A stretch of 64,000 nt of DNA from CAVTQY01 sp963736975 (GCA_963736975.1 CAVTQY010000002.1:744001-808000); one strand, 5' to 3'; shown: positions 19,447 to 28,608, numbered from the stretch's first letter. The notes: generated by a model not told the origin, from the sequence alone. A program made the numbers and translations.

Positions 19447-20971
19447 CCTCGGCACCAGCCTGCTGGCGAGCGTGGCGCGCGATCCGCACGCGACAGCGAT
19501 CGTCGATGGCGACACACGCCTGACCTATGCGGCTTGGTGGGACCGCATCGCGGCGGTGGCCGGCGGGCTGGACGCGTTGGGCCTGCGGCGCGGCGATCAT
19601 CTGTTGACTGTGCTGCAGAACCGCTGGCAGACGGCGACGCTGCACTGGGCCGGCCAGCTTGCGGGCATCATCATCACCCCGCTGAACTGGCGGGCGAAAA
19701 GCGAGGAGCTGGAGTACTGCCTGACCGATGCGGAGGCGCGGGCGGTGGTTTTCGAGCCGTTTTCGGCCGCGGCAGTGCGCGCGACACAGGAGACTGTCCG
19801 CATGCCCCGCATCGCGCTGGAGGAGGCAGAGCAGGGCGAAATCGCGTTCGATCAGATCCTGTCCGCGCCGGCGATGGATGCGGTTCCGCGCGCGAACGCC
19901 GAGGACTGGTCGCTGATGCTGTATACCTCCGGTACCACCTCGCGGCCGAAGGGCGTGCCGCGGCGGCATTGTGCCGAGCGCGCGGCGGCCGTCGCCCATG
20001 TGGCGCAGAATCTGTATGCCCGCCGCGAACGCACGCTAGGGGTCATGCCACTCTATCATACGATGGGTGTGCGCTCGTTGCTAGCGATGTCGCTGATCGG
20101 CGGCTGCTTCGTCTGCCTGCCACGGTTTTCCGTCGCCGCGGCGCTGGAGTTGATTGCCGCCGAGCAGGTAAGCAATCTTTATCTGGTGCCGACGCTGTAT
20201 CACGATCTGGTTTCCGCGCCGGCGTTCGGAAGCGCGGATGTCAGCTCCGTGCGCAAGCTGGGATTCGCCGGTGCGCCGATGACGGAGGGGCTGCTGCAAC
20301 GACTCGTGGCGGCGTTCAAGCCGGAGCTGTTCGTCAACCACTATGGCAGCTCCGAAGTTTATACCTGCACGATCGAGCAGAACGCCGCGCGTAAGCCGGG
20401 CTCGGCCGGGCGCGCCGGGATCAACCAGTTGATCCGCGTGGTGCGGCTGAACGCGACCTTGGCTGCCGACCTTGCGGCGCCCGGCGAAGAAGGCGAGATC
20501 ATCGCGTTGCTGGCCGGCGATGAAGCGTTCGAAGGCTACTGGCGGCGGCCGGATGCGGATGCGCGGGCGCTGCGCGACGGTTGGTACTTCACCGGCGACA
20601 CCGGCTATCTCGATAGCGACGGCGACCTGTTCGTCACCGGGCGTGTGGACGACATGATCATCACCGGCGGGGAGAATGTGTCGCCGGTGGAGGTGGAAAG
20701 TTGCCTGTCGTTGCATCCGGCCGTATCGGAAGTAGCCGTTGCCGGAGTGCCGGATGAGCGATGGGGAAAGATCGTGACCGCGTTCATCAGGCCGGCAGCG
20801 GCGGTAGGGGCCGAAGAACTCGATCGTCATTGCCGGTTATCGGGGCTCGCCGACTTCAAGCGTCCACGCCGCTATGTGTTCGTGGAGCAAATTCCGAAAT
20901 CGCCGGTCGGCAAGCTGTTGCGCCGCAAGCTGGTTGCCGGCGAATATACTGAAAAGGAGCTTCCCGTATGA
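19436..20971 (+). CDS. hmfD: AMP-forming acyl-CoA ligase, probable 2-furoate-CoA ligase
   Basis: 511-residue ANL-superfamily ligase. The P-loop LYTSGTTSRPKGVP is at 162-175, with the adenylation motif YGSSE near 302, the hinge region YFTGDTGYLDSDGDLFVTGRVDD, and the catalytic Lys in PKSPVGKLLRRKL near the C-terminus. It resembles benzoate and 4-chlorobenzoate CoA ligases. The start (tandem ATGs at 19436/19439 after GGGAGGGG) overlaps the end of the 2Fe-2S subunit gene. The position between the molybdenum dehydrogenase and an enoyl-CoA hydratase homologue matches hmfD, which activates 2-furoate. The stop overlaps the next start (ATGA). Confidence 0.78.
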   Translation: MMLDLGTSLLASVARDPHATAIVDGDTRLTYAAWWDRIAAVAGGLDALGLRRGDHLLTVLQNRWQTATLHWAGQLAGIIITPLNWRAKSEELEYCLTDAEARAVVFEPFSAAAVRATQETVRMPRIALEEAEQGEIAFDQILSAPAMDAVPRANAEDWSLMLYTSGTTSRPKGVPRRHCAERAAAVAHVAQNLYARRERTLGVMPLYHTMGVRSLLAMSLIGGCFVCLPRFSVAAALELIAAEQVSNLYLVPTLYHDLVSAPAFGSADVSSVRKLGFAGAPMTEGLLQRLVAAFKPELFVNHYGSSEVYTCTIEQNAARKPGSAGRAGINQLIRVVRLNATLAADLAAPGEEGEIIALLAGDEAFEGYWRRPDADARALRDGWYFTGDTGYLDSDGDLFVTGRVDDMIITGGENVSPVEVESCLSLHPAVSEVAVAGVPDERWGKIVTAFIRPAAAVGAEELDRHCRLSGLADFKRPRRYVFVEQIPKSPVGKLLRRKLVAGEYTEKELPV

Positions 20972-21759
20972 GCGATGATCCGCGCTTTCGTGGTTTCGAG
21001 GGGTTTCGCGTCGAGATCGATACCGCGAAACAGCGCGGCGACATTGTGCTCGACCGGCCGCCGTTCAATGTGATTATGATGCCGCAGCGCGACCAGCTTC
21101 GGCATGCCTTCGAAGCGCTGGACGAAAACGATATGGTTCGCGTGATCGTGCTGCGGGCGGCGGGGGAGAATTTCTCCTCGGGCGGCTACATCAAGGGATT
21201 CATGGAGGCCTCGCCCGAGCATGTCTCCCGGCTGGCCTGGAACATCGCCGCCCCGGCGCGATGCGCGAAGCCGGTCATTGCTGCCAACCGAGGGCTGTGT
21301 TTCGGCGTGGGGTTCGAACTGTCCCTCGCCTGCGATTTCCGGATCGTATCGGAGACCTGCCAATACGCCCTGCCGGAGCAGCGGCTGGGACAAATCCCCG
21401 GTTCCGGCGGTTCGGCGCGGCTGCAGAAGATCGTCGGCATCACGCGCACCAAGAACATCGTGATGCGCTCCAAGCGGATCGCGGCGCGGCAAGCGTATGA
21501 CTGGGGCATCGCCACCGAGGTCGTGCCTGATGACCAGTTGGAGCCCGCCACGGACGCGTTGGTGGAGGAGCTGATCAGGTTCTCCCCGCTCGCGCAGCGG
21601 ACCACGAAGAAGTTGCTGAACGATACCGAAGATGCGTCGCTGTCGATCGCCATCGAGCTGGAAGGGCACTGCTACAGCCGGCTACGGACTTCGGATGATT
21701 TCGCTGAGGGCGTCGCCGCGTTCCATGAAAAGCGACCGGCTAAGTTTCAAGGACGCTGA
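20968..21759 (+). CDS. hmfE: Enoyl-CoA hydratase/isomerase family protein, probable 2-oxoglutaroyl-CoA hydrolase
   Basis: 263-residue crotonase-fold enzyme. Oxyanion-hole segments are ENFSSGGYIKGFME (about 68-81) and ANRGLCFGVGFELSLACDFR (about 107-126). LPEQRLGQIPGSGGSARL is the usual active-site loop, with Gln-Pro rather than the two-Glu hydratase arrangement, so a hydrolase role is possible. It is the last gene of the dehydrogenase operon (ATGA overlap with hmfD) and converges with ubiX three bases away. In the furoate pathway HmfE releases CoA from 2-oxoglutaryl-CoA; this role is inferred from synteny. The crotonase family call is certain. Confidence 0.75.
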   Translation: MSDDPRFRGFEGFRVEIDTAKQRGDIVLDRPPFNVIMMPQRDQLRHAFEALDENDMVRVIVLRAAGENFSSGGYIKGFMEASPEHVSRLAWNIAAPARCAKPVIAANRGLCFGVGFELSLACDFRIVSETCQYALPEQRLGQIPGSGGSARLQKIVGITRTKNIVMRSKRIAARQAYDWGIATEVVPDDQLEPATDALVEELIRFSPLAQRTTKKLLNDTEDASLSIAIELEGHCYSRLRTSDDFAEGVAAFHEKRPAKFQGR

Positions 21760-21762
21760 ATG

Positions 21763-22329
21763 TCAGGGCTCTTTCCAGCGCACCGTGAGGCCGGTCTCGA
21801 TGCCGAACAGGTCGAGCGCGCGGCCAACCGTGTGATCGATCATCTCCTCCAGACTGTGCGGGGCCGTGTAGAAGGCCGGAACCGGCGGGGCGATGATGGC
21901 TCCCATTTCGGACAGCGCCAGCATCGTGCGCAGGTGGCCGGTGTGCAGCGGCGTCTCGCGTACCAGCAACACGAGGCGGCGGCGTTCCTTCAGCGTGACA
22001 TCGGCGGCGCGCGTCAGCAGCGTGGTCGTCACGCCGGTCGCGATCTCCGACATGGTGCGCACGGAACACGGCGCGATCACCATGCCCGCGGTACGGAACG
22101 AGCCGGACGCGAGCGGCGCGGCGATGTCGTCCACTTTATAGCGCGTGTTGGCCAGGGCGCGGATGTCAGCCAATTTCAGGTTCGTCTCGTTCGCGATGGT
22201 GATCTCGCCGGCGTGCGAGATGACCAGATGTGTTTCCACCTGCGTGTTGCGCAGCACCTGCAGCATGCGCAGGCCATACATGATGCCGGAGGCGCCGGTG
22301 ATGCCGACAACAAGCCGCGTGGGTTCCAT
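21763..22329 (-). CDS. hmfG: UbiX-type flavin prenyltransferase
   Basis: 189-residue flavoprotein that makes prenylated FMN, the cofactor of UbiD decarboxylases. N-terminal GITGASG at about 8-14 binds FMN phosphate. IAPCSVRTMSEIATG, RLVLLVRETPLHTGHL and the C-terminal PAFYTAPHSLEEMIDHTVGRALDLFGIE are the UbiX hallmarks. ATG at 22329 (MEPTRLVVGITGASG) is chosen over the longer frame because the family begins there. It is divergent from the UbiD gene with only 18 bases between the two starts, so the pair probably shares a regulatory region and works together. Symbol hmfG reflects the operon context; a generic ubiX is the alternative. Confidence 0.85.
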   Translation of the reverse strand: MEPTRLVVGITGASGIMYGLRMLQVLRNTQVETHLVISHAGEITIANETNLKLADIRALANTRYKVDDIAAPLASGSFRTAGMVIAPCSVRTMSEIATGVTTTLLTRAADVTLKERRRLVLLVRETPLHTGHLRTMLALSEMGAIIAPPVPAFYTAPHSLEEMIDHTVGRALDLFGIETGLTVRWKEP

Positions 22330-22347
22330 GCCGGAGGAGCCTAGTCG

Positions 22348-23730
22348 ATGAGCGCGCCTATCACCACGCTGCGGGGCTGGCTTGATCACCTAGTGCGGAG
22401 TGATCGCCTGGCTGTGATCCGTCCCGGCCGTGCATTGCGTTTCGAGATCGCCGCCATCGCCAACCGCTTCGACGGCCGCAAGGCGACGTTCTTCCCACGG
22501 CCGGACGCCCATCCGGTTCCGGTTGTCTCCGGGCTGACGTCCAACCGCCAATGGATGGCGGAGGCAATGGGTGTCGCGCCGTCCGACCTGCTGCGCCGAT
22601 TCCAGCAAGCGGCCGCCTCGCCGTTGCCCTATCGGGAGGTGGCGCAAGGGCCGGCGCAGGAGTTGGTCCACACGCGCGACATCGATCTCGGCGCGCTGTT
22701 GCCGATCCCCACGCATAACGAGCATGACAGCGGGCCGTATATCACCGCAGGGCTGGCAATTGTGCGCAACCCCCGCACCGGCGCGCAGAACGTGTCGATC
22801 CACCGGCTGCAGATCAACGCGCCGGACCGGCTCGGCGCCTTGATCCTGCCGCGCCATACGATGGCTTACTTCCAGCTTGCCGCCGAAACGGGCAACGACC
22901 TGCCGATCGCTATCGTGATAGGCGTCGATCCCCTGACTCTGCTGGCCTCCCAGGCGATCGCGCCGTTGGATTTCGACGAGCTCGGCATCGCCGGCGCTTT
23001 ACACGGCGCACCGGCCGATGTGGTGCGGTGCACGACGAACGATGTGCGCGTCCCGGCGCAGGCAGAGATCGTGATCGAAGGCCGGATCCAGCTGCATGCA
23101 CGCGAGGAGGAAGGGCCGTTCGGCGAATTCCCGCAATATTACGGCGAGCGGGCGAAGCGCCATGTCATCCAGGTCGATGCTGTAACACATCGGCGCCAAC
23201 CGATCTTCCATACGATCGTTGGTGGCGGGCTCGAGCATCTGCTTCTGGGCGGTATCCCACGAGAGGCCACGCTGCTCTCCCATTTGCAGCGGAGTTTTCC
23301 CGGGGTTCGCGACGTGCACCTCAGCCGGGGCGGCGTCTGCCGCTACCATCTCTACGTTCAATTGCGGAAGCGCAATGAGGGTGAGGCGAAGAACGTCATC
23401 CTCGGTGCTTTCGGCGGGCACTACGATGTGAAACAGGTGATCGTGGTGGACGAGGATGTCGATATTCACGACCCCACCGAAGTCGAATGGGCGGTGGCGA
23501 CACGGTTCCAGGCGGATCGTGACCTGATCGTGATCGGCGAAGCGCAGGGCTCGAAACTCGACCCGTCCGCCGCGGACGGGGTCAGCGCGAAAATGGGGCT
23601 GGACGCCACCAAGCCGCTCGACGCGCCCGAGATGCGGTTCAAGCGCATTGCCGTGCCCGGTGAAAGCGAGGTCGATCCCGAGCGGATCGTCGATCCGTCC
23701 GCCGATTGGCGGGCAGCGCTGGACGCGTGA
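22348..23730 (+). CDS. hmfF: UbiD-family prenyl-FMN decarboxylase, probable 2,5-furandicarboxylate decarboxylase
   Basis: 460-residue reversible (de)carboxylase. The catalytic Arg-Glu-Glu set of the family is visible as R153 (NVSIHRLQ), E255 and E260 (EEEGPFGEFPQYY), with spacing as in characterised Fdc/UbiD enzymes. Metal and phosphate contacts lie in the same region, and the C-terminus (KLDPSA...KMGLDATKPLDAP) is standard. The UbiX partner is divergently encoded 18 bases away. With CoA ligase, furoyl-CoA dehydrogenase-like and hydrolase genes alongside, decarboxylation of 2,5-furandicarboxylate to 2-furoate is the best reading. Another (hetero)aromatic acid is possible. Its stop overlaps the MFS start. 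Confidence 0.82.
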   Translation: MSAPITTLRGWLDHLVRSDRLAVIRPGRALRFEIAAIANRFDGRKATFFPRPDAHPVPVVSGLTSNRQWMAEAMGVAPSDLLRRFQQAAASPLPYREVAQGPAQELVHTRDIDLGALLPIPTHNEHDSGPYITAGLAIVRNPRTGAQNVSIHRLQINAPDRLGALILPRHTMAYFQLAAETGNDLPIAIVIGVDPLTLLASQAIAPLDFDELGIAGALHGAPADVVRCTTNDVRVPAQAEIVIEGRIQLHAREEEGPFGEFPQYYGERAKRHVIQVDAVTHRRQPIFHTIVGGGLEHLLLGGIPREATLLSHLQRSFPGVRDVHLSRGGVCRYHLYVQLRKRNEGEAKNVILGAFGGHYDVKQVIVVDEDVDIHDPTEVEWAVATRFQADRDLIVIGEAQGSKLDPSAADGVSAKMGLDATKPLDAPEMRFKRIAVPGESEVDPERIVDPSADWRAALDA

Positions 23731-25044
23731 TGCCGGCCGGCGCCGATACCGCCAACACACGGATCGATCGCAAGGTCGCGGTGGCGATGCTTGCCTCCTG
23801 CCTGGGCTGGTCGTTCGACCTCTTCGACCTGTTCATCCTGCTCTATGTCGCGCCGGGTACTGGGCCACGCCTTCTTCCCGGCCGAGCGTCCGACGCTGTC
23901 GCTCGCGGCTGTTTATGCCGCCTTCGCCGTCACGCTGTTCATGCGTCCGGTGGGCTCGGCCGTATTCGGCAATTTCGCCGATCTGCGAGGACGCAAACGC
24001 GCGATGACGGTGGCGGTGACCGGCGTCGGCATCGTCACCGCGGCATTCGGGTTGCTGCCGACCGTCCAGCAGGTCGGGGTACTTGCGCCGGTGCTGTTTC
24101 TCCTTCTCCGCCTTGTGCAGGGCGTGTTCGTGGGCGGCGTGGTCGCGTCCACCCACACGATCGGCACGGAATCGGTGCCGCCGCGCTGGCGCGGGATGAT
24201 GTCGGGGATGATCGGCGGCGGCGGCGGTGGCCTCGGGGCCCTGCTCGCCTCCACGGTGTTCCTGGTCGCTTCGGCTTTGTTTCCGGGCGACAGTTTCGCC
24301 GTATGGGGCTGGCGGTTCATGTTCTTCTGCGGCATCGCCAGCTCTGTGTTGGGGCTGATGGTGTTCCGCGCTCTGGAGGAATCGCCGTTCTGGCGGCAGA
24401 TGGATGCTGCGCGGCAGGGCCGGGGCCACTCGCGCTCTCCGTTGCGGACGCTGTTCAGCGACGCTTATAACCGCGTGCTGTTGCTGAACCTGCTGATCAC
24501 CTTCGGCGCCGGCGGCGGTTATTACATCACGTCCGGCTTCCTGCCGACATTCCTGAAAGTGGTAAACAAGCTGCCGAACACCACCACCTCGGGAATTCTG
24601 ATGGCCGCGAGCTGTGTCGGCATCCTGGGGTCGCTGCTGGTTGGGGCGGTCAGCGAATGGGCGGGTCGGCGCCGGATGTTCCGCCTCATGACGATCGTCA
24701 ATATCGTCGCTCTGCCGCTGTTGTTCACCGGGATGGCGCGCGCCGGCGGGGCGCTGGCCGCAACGGGTTACGCGCTGGCGATTGCGTTCCTGGGTAACGC
24801 GGCCTATGCGCCTGTGCTGATCTTCCTGAACGAGCGATTCCCGACCGCGCTGCGCGCGAGCGGCACCGGCCTGTCCTGGAATATCGGCTTTGCGATCGGC
24901 GGCACCATGCCGACCTTCGTCTCGCTCGCCAGCCGGACCACCGCGCATATTCCCATGGTGCTCGGCTGGTTCGCCGTGGGCATCTATGGGCTGTTTCTAA
25001 TCGGCAGCCTGCTGGTGCAGGAGACGCGAGGACGATTTACCTGA
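23730..25044 (+). CDS. MFS transporter, sialate/aromatic-acid:H+ symporter type, frameshifted
   Basis: Twelve-helix permease of about 437 residues after repair. The N-terminal helix GWSFDLFDLFILLYVAP is in the first frame. A surplus G in the GGG run at 23855-23857 shifts it, and VLGHAFFPAERPTLSLAA continues. The signature loop GNFADLRGRKRAM between helices 2 and 3 and RLVQGVFVGGVVASTHT in helix 4 identify the family. The ATG overlaps the decarboxylase stop (TGATG), so it is translationally coupled to hmfF and is the likely importer of the furan acid. The frameshift in a homopolymer is a likely sequence error. No repeat or terminator is obvious just downstream. Confidence 0.8.
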
Positions 25045-25200
25045 CGATGGCTTCCTCACTCTCTTGTGTGTATATCGCTAGGCAAGTTCAGTCGGAGTTG
25101 ATAGGCGGGCCTTGATTTCCGCTTGGCGGCCGCCGGGAAACCGTGAATAGCTTCAACATACCTGTTCTGGTGTAAGCGTTCCCGGCGGGAGTGTACGGCA

Positions 25201-25494
25201 ATGGCGAGGAGCGTGGGCGCGACCAACAACCTGGGTCTCTGGATGACGGTCGTGGGTGCCGTCGGCGGAACGGTGAATGCGATCCTGGCTTACTTCTCGG
25301 CTGACGACGGAATTCATGGAACTTGGGGCGCCTTGGGAGTACTCGTCGCTTCGGCGCTGATCGCACTGTTCTCCCTGTTGATCGCGCTGGATTCGATACG
25401 CCCTCTACAAGAACCTGCTGTTCATTGGCTGGGGCGGCAAGGAATGGGCGTACGCAACCGCGCCGCCGGGTATCCTTGTGGCGGTGGCGGGTAG
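25201..25494 (+). CDS. Small membrane protein or chimeric 5' part of a degraded locus
   Basis: 97-codon frame. Residues 10-30 and 43-66 form two membrane segments (MTVVGAVGGTVNAILAYF and GALGVLVASALIALFSLLIAL). After LDSIRP the sequence becomes Gly/Arg-rich and non-membrane. In the overlapping frames the same DNA encodes pieces resembling the end of a PQQ dehydrogenase (see 25385-25637). The final ~30 residues are therefore probably out-of-frame read-through, and the true protein may have ended differently. No GGAGG site is obvious. No family recognised. It may be a real two-helix protein truncated by rearrangement, or the remnant of a larger one. Confidence 0.35.
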   Translation: MARSVGATNNLGLWMTVVGAVGGTVNAILAYFSADDGIHGTWGALGVLVASALIALFSLLIALDSIRPLQEPAVHWLGRQGMGVRNRAAGYPCGGGG

Positions 25495-25637
25495 AAGCGC
25501 CGGCTGTCTCCATACCAGCGATTTATGAGTATAAGGGCAGGGAATATGTGGTGTTCGCGGTCGGCGGCAACAGCATTCTCACACCCAAGGTGGGCGATCA
25601 GGCCATCGCTTTCACCCTGCGGAACCGCGGCGGGTAG
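25385..25637 (+). pseudogene. Remnant of the C-terminus of a PQQ-dependent dehydrogenase
   Basis: Two adjacent frames carry motifs of the last beta-propeller blade of quinoprotein dehydrogenases. One is LYKNLLFIGWGGKEWAYA followed by APPGILVAV (frame beginning near 25403). The other is VEAPAVSIPAIYEYKGREYV then VFAVGGNSILTPKVGDQAIAFTL, ending at 25637. In intact enzymes such segments are joined by a W-motif (K-x-T-G-x-x-x-W), here lost along with a frame shift near 25490. No N-terminal propeller is present upstream, only two membrane helices. This is read as a deletion remnant of a PQQ dehydrogenase, a family abundant in acetic acid bacteria. The family match rests on my recall of the conserved C-terminal pattern. 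Confidence 0.5.
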
Positions 25638-25649
25638 CCGGACAGCACC

Positions 25650-26477
25650 TCAGCCCGTCGCATCCCATACCGGCGCGAACCCTGGACTGACGCAGCGCTG
25701 GTTTTTCGGCAGCGCCTCGATTGCGGCCCGATCCTCCGCGTCGAGCCGCACATCCAGCGCGGCGAGGTTCTCCTGCTGTCGCGCTCGTCGCACTGATTTC
25801 GGAATCGGCGCCACGTCCCTCTGTTCCAGCAACCAGGCGAGCGCGATCTGCGATGGCGTGGCGCGGTGCTTCTCGGCGATCTTCGCCAGCACCGGATGAC
25901 TCGCCAACTGGCCCTTGGCGAGCGGCGAATAAGCGATGATCGGTATCCCGCGTTCCCGCAGATATGCCAGCAAAGGCGGCTGGCGCAGCAGCGCGTGGTA
26001 CTCGAACTGCACGGCGGCGATCGGCGCACGCACTTGCTCGACCGACGTACGGAGCATCGCCACGTTGAAATTCGCAACGCCGATCGCGCGCGCCTTCCCC
26101 TCCTGCCGCAGCGCCATCATTGTCTGCAGCACCGCCGGTAGGTCCATGTCCGGCGATGGCCAGTGGATCAAATAGAGATCCACATAGTCCATCCGCAACT
26201 TCTCCAGACTCGCCGCCATCACCGCGCGCAGACGTTCCGGCGACAGGCTGTCGTTCCAGACCTTGGTGGTGATGTGCAGCTCCGCTCGCGGCACGCCGGA
26301 AACGGCAACGCCGGCGCCGACCTCGGCCTCGTTTCCATACATCTGGCCGGTGTCGATATGGCGATAACCGAGAGAAAGCGCGCTCTCCACCGCCGCTTGG
26401 CACTCAGGACCGGCAATCCGCCAGGTGCCGAAACCAAGCTGCGGCATGCGCAGTCCATTGGCCGTAATCAGGTCCAT
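25650..26477 (-). CDS. Aldo/keto reductase
   Basis: 275-residue NADPH-dependent (alpha/beta)8 oxidoreductase. The catalytic Tyr and Asp lie in HIDTGQMYGNEAEVG (about 40-54), with Lys in TTKVWND and His in YLIHWPSPDMD. The cofactor-binding C-terminal segment is PIPKSVRRARQQENL. ATG at 26477 gives a family-typical N-terminus (MDLITANGLRMPQLGFGTWR). The longer frame upstream is a shadow. It is located 14 bases downstream of the WD40 gene on the same strand and may be co-transcribed. Resembles the 2,5-diketo-gluconate reductase group, but substrate range in this family is broad. Confidence 0.85.
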   Translation of the reverse strand: MDLITANGLRMPQLGFGTWRIAGPECQAAVESALSLGYRHIDTGQMYGNEAEVGAGVAVSGVPRAELHITTKVWNDSLSPERLRAVMAASLEKLRMDYVDLYLIHWPSPDMDLPAVLQTMMALRQEGKARAIGVANFNVAMLRTSVEQVRAPIAAVQFEYHALLRQPPLLAYLRERGIPIIAYSPLAKGQLASHPVLAKIAEKHRATPSQIALAWLLEQRDVAPIPKSVRRARQQENLAALDVRLDAEDRAAIEALPKNQRCVSPGFAPVWDATG

Positions 26478-26491
26478 GCACCGACCACCCC

Positions 26492-27529
26492 TTACCGTTT
26501 CGAGAAATCCACCACCGCCGCGAAGCCGTTTTCGCTCCCGATCGCCAGATGCGTGCCGGCCCCGTTCCAGGTCAGCGCCGAGACCGGCCCATGCCCCGGT
26601 GGCGCCACCGGCAGGATGCGCGATGAATTGATATCCGCCAGCACCACCAAGCCATCGGCAAACCCGCCCGCCACCATGTCCTCCTTCGGATGGCAGGCCA
26701 CCTGGGTGCAAACGATACCATCGCCGCCGGCCAGCTCGATCGGCGCCTTGCCCATCGGGCCGCCGCCGAAGAACGGCCACAGCACCATCGAATCGGCGCC
26801 GCTGGTCGCCAGCCACTTGCCCGTTCGCGTAAACGACATCGCCTGCGTCTTACCCGGATAGCCGCTCATGCGCATGTGCTTGCCGTCCGGCAGCGCCCAG
26901 CCGTGCAGCGCGTTTTCCTGCATGGCGGTCACCACCGCGTCGCCGTTCGGGTGAATGGCAATCCCGATATGACTTCCTTTCCATTCCAACAACCGCGGAT
27001 TGTCGGTTTTCGCGGCGACAAACCACAGGCTGGCACCGTTGTAATGCGAGGCGCCGAGCCGCTTGCCCTTCCCATCGAAGGCCAGGCCAGTAACAGAGGA
27101 CGGGTGCGCCAACTCCTTCAGCTTCGTGCCCGCTGCATCGAACAGATGCGCGATCTTGCCGACCCCGCAGGCGAACAGCCCTTTATCTCCCTGCCAGCTC
27201 GCCACCTGCTCTACCCATTTCATACCGAATGTCGCGATATCGCTCACTGCGCCATCGGCGCCGATCCGCCGCAGCGCACCATCATCACCGCCTGATATCC
27301 AGCCGCCGGCGGGATGTGCTGCGAGCGCGAGCGCCGCGCCGTCATGCACGGTCACCGCGCGCCAGCTTTCGCCGTCAGCCATATCGAATAGCTGCAGCGT
27401 GCCATCACCCAGCGCGAAAGCAGCGATACGGTCGTTGCGATCGAACCGCGCCGCCACCACGAATGCGCCGAGCTCGCGCCCGACACCGCAGCCGTCGAGC
27501 AGGAAGCGCGCGGCAACCGTTTCTCCCAT
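26492..27529 (-). CDS. WD40-repeat protein
   Basis: 345-residue predicted cytoplasmic beta-propeller. About six or seven imperfect WD40 blades are visible, with typical ends such as GTLQLFDM, GALRRIGAD, NALHGWAL, SMVLWPFF and GLVVLADI. No signal peptide or catalytic motif. The gene follows a CobW/YjiA-family GTPase by 83 bases on the same strand. WD40 proteins are repeatedly found beside such metal-chaperone GTPases in alphaproteobacteria, suggesting an operon and a scaffold role in metal homeostasis (inference). Family assignment by repeat pattern is good; molecular role unknown. Confidence 0.78.
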   Translation of the reverse strand: MGETVAARFLLDGCGVGRELGAFVVAARFDRNDRIAAFALGDGTLQLFDMADGESWRAVTVHDGAALALAAHPAGGWISGGDDGALRRIGADGAVSDIATFGMKWVEQVASWQGDKGLFACGVGKIAHLFDAAGTKLKELAHPSSVTGLAFDGKGKRLGASHYNGASLWFVAAKTDNPRLLEWKGSHIGIAIHPNGDAVVTAMQENALHGWALPDGKHMRMSGYPGKTQAMSFTRTGKWLATSGADSMVLWPFFGGGPMGKAPIELAGGDGIVCTQVACHPKEDMVAGGFADGLVVLADINSSRILPVAPPGHGPVSALTWNGAGTHLAIGSENGFAAVVDFSKR

Positions 27530-27612
27530 TCCGTGAATCTCCGCACGGTTGATCTGTACACCTCTCTCGCTTTGCGGGAGAGGTCGCCGCCCATAGCGCG
27601 GCGGGTGAGCGC

Positions 27613-28605
27613 CTAATCAGCCTGACAGCCCTCGAAGCCTCGGCGAAGCTGTGGGCGGTTGAGGTTGCGGCCGATGAACACAATGCGGCTCTTGCGCGGC
27701 TCGCCGTCCTTCCAGGGCCCGATGAAATCGCCGTCGGCAATCATATGCACTGCTTGGAACGCGAACCGCCGATCATCGCCCTTGTGGTCGAGAATGCCTT
27801 TGGTGCGCAGCAGGTCGGGACCTTTCTCCTGCAACAGCACGCCCATCCAGGCGTTGAATTTCTCCGGATCGATCGGGCGCTCCACTTCGAAGCTGACCGA
27901 TGTCACGTCATCGTTGTGTTCGTGCTCGTCGTCCTCCAGGAAGTCGGGCGCGATTTCCAGCACGCGCTTCAGGTCAAACGCGCCGCGATCGAGCACCTGC
28001 GCGATCGGCAGCGCCGCCCGCTCGGTCCGGTGGATCACGGCGAACCGGTTGATCTGGCGGATGCGGCGTTCCACCTCTGCCAACTCGTCCGGTGACACCA
28101 GATCAGTCTTGTTCAACACGATCACATCGGCAAAAGCGATCTGGTCGGCCGCTTCATGACTATCCTCCAGCCGCGCCAGCACGTGTTTGGCATCGACCAC
28201 CGTCACGATAGCGTCCAGCCGGGTCTTCTCTCGCACCGTCTCGTCGATGAAGAAGGTCTGCGCCACCGGCGCGGGGTTCGCCAGCCCGGTCGTTTCGATA
28301 ATGATGCCGTCGAACCGGTCGCGCCGCTTCATCAGGCCGCCGACGATACGGATCAGGTCGCCGCGAACCGTGCAGCAGATGCAGCCATTGTTCATCTCGA
28401 ACACTTCTTCGTCGGTATCCACGACGAGGTCGTTATCCACCCCCAACTCGCCGAACTCGTTGATCACCACCGCGTATTTGCGGCCATGCTGCTCCGTCAG
28501 GATGCGGTTCAGCAGCGTCGTCTTGCCGGCGCCGAGATAGCCGGTCAGCACCGTCACCGGCACCTGGTTCGCCGGTACCTTGTCCAAACTTGTCGCGTCC
28601 GCCAT
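27613..28605 (-). CDS. CobW/YjiA (COG0523) family GTPase, metal chaperone
   Basis: 330-residue G3E-class P-loop GTPase. Walker A GYLGAGKTT is at 22-30, the metal-binding GCICC (C75, C77, C78) at 74-78, and the guanine motif NKTD at 165-168. An acidic/His loop (FLEDDEHEHNDD) precedes the C-terminal CobW_C domain (IDPEKFNAWMGVLLQEKGPDLLRTKG). Proteins with the CxCC motif transfer zinc or cobalt to client enzymes. It is the first gene of a likely unit with the WD40 gene. The glycosyltransferase stop lies four bases upstream on the same strand. No Zur box was recognised in the short gap. Confidence 0.88.
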   Translation of the reverse strand: MADATSLDKVPANQVPVTVLTGYLGAGKTTLLNRILTEQHGRKYAVVINEFGELGVDNDLVVDTDEEVFEMNNGCICCTVRGDLIRIVGGLMKRRDRFDGIIIETTGLANPAPVAQTFFIDETVREKTRLDAIVTVVDAKHVLARLEDSHEAADQIAFADVIVLNKTDLVSPDELAEVERRIRQINRFAVIHRTERAALPIAQVLDRGAFDLKRVLEIAPDFLEDDEHEHNDDVTSVSFEVERPIDPEKFNAWMGVLLQEKGPDLLRTKGILDHKGDDRRFAFQAVHMIADGDFIGPWKDGEPRKSRIVFIGRNLNRPQLRRGFEGCQAD

Positions 28606-28608
28606 CGG

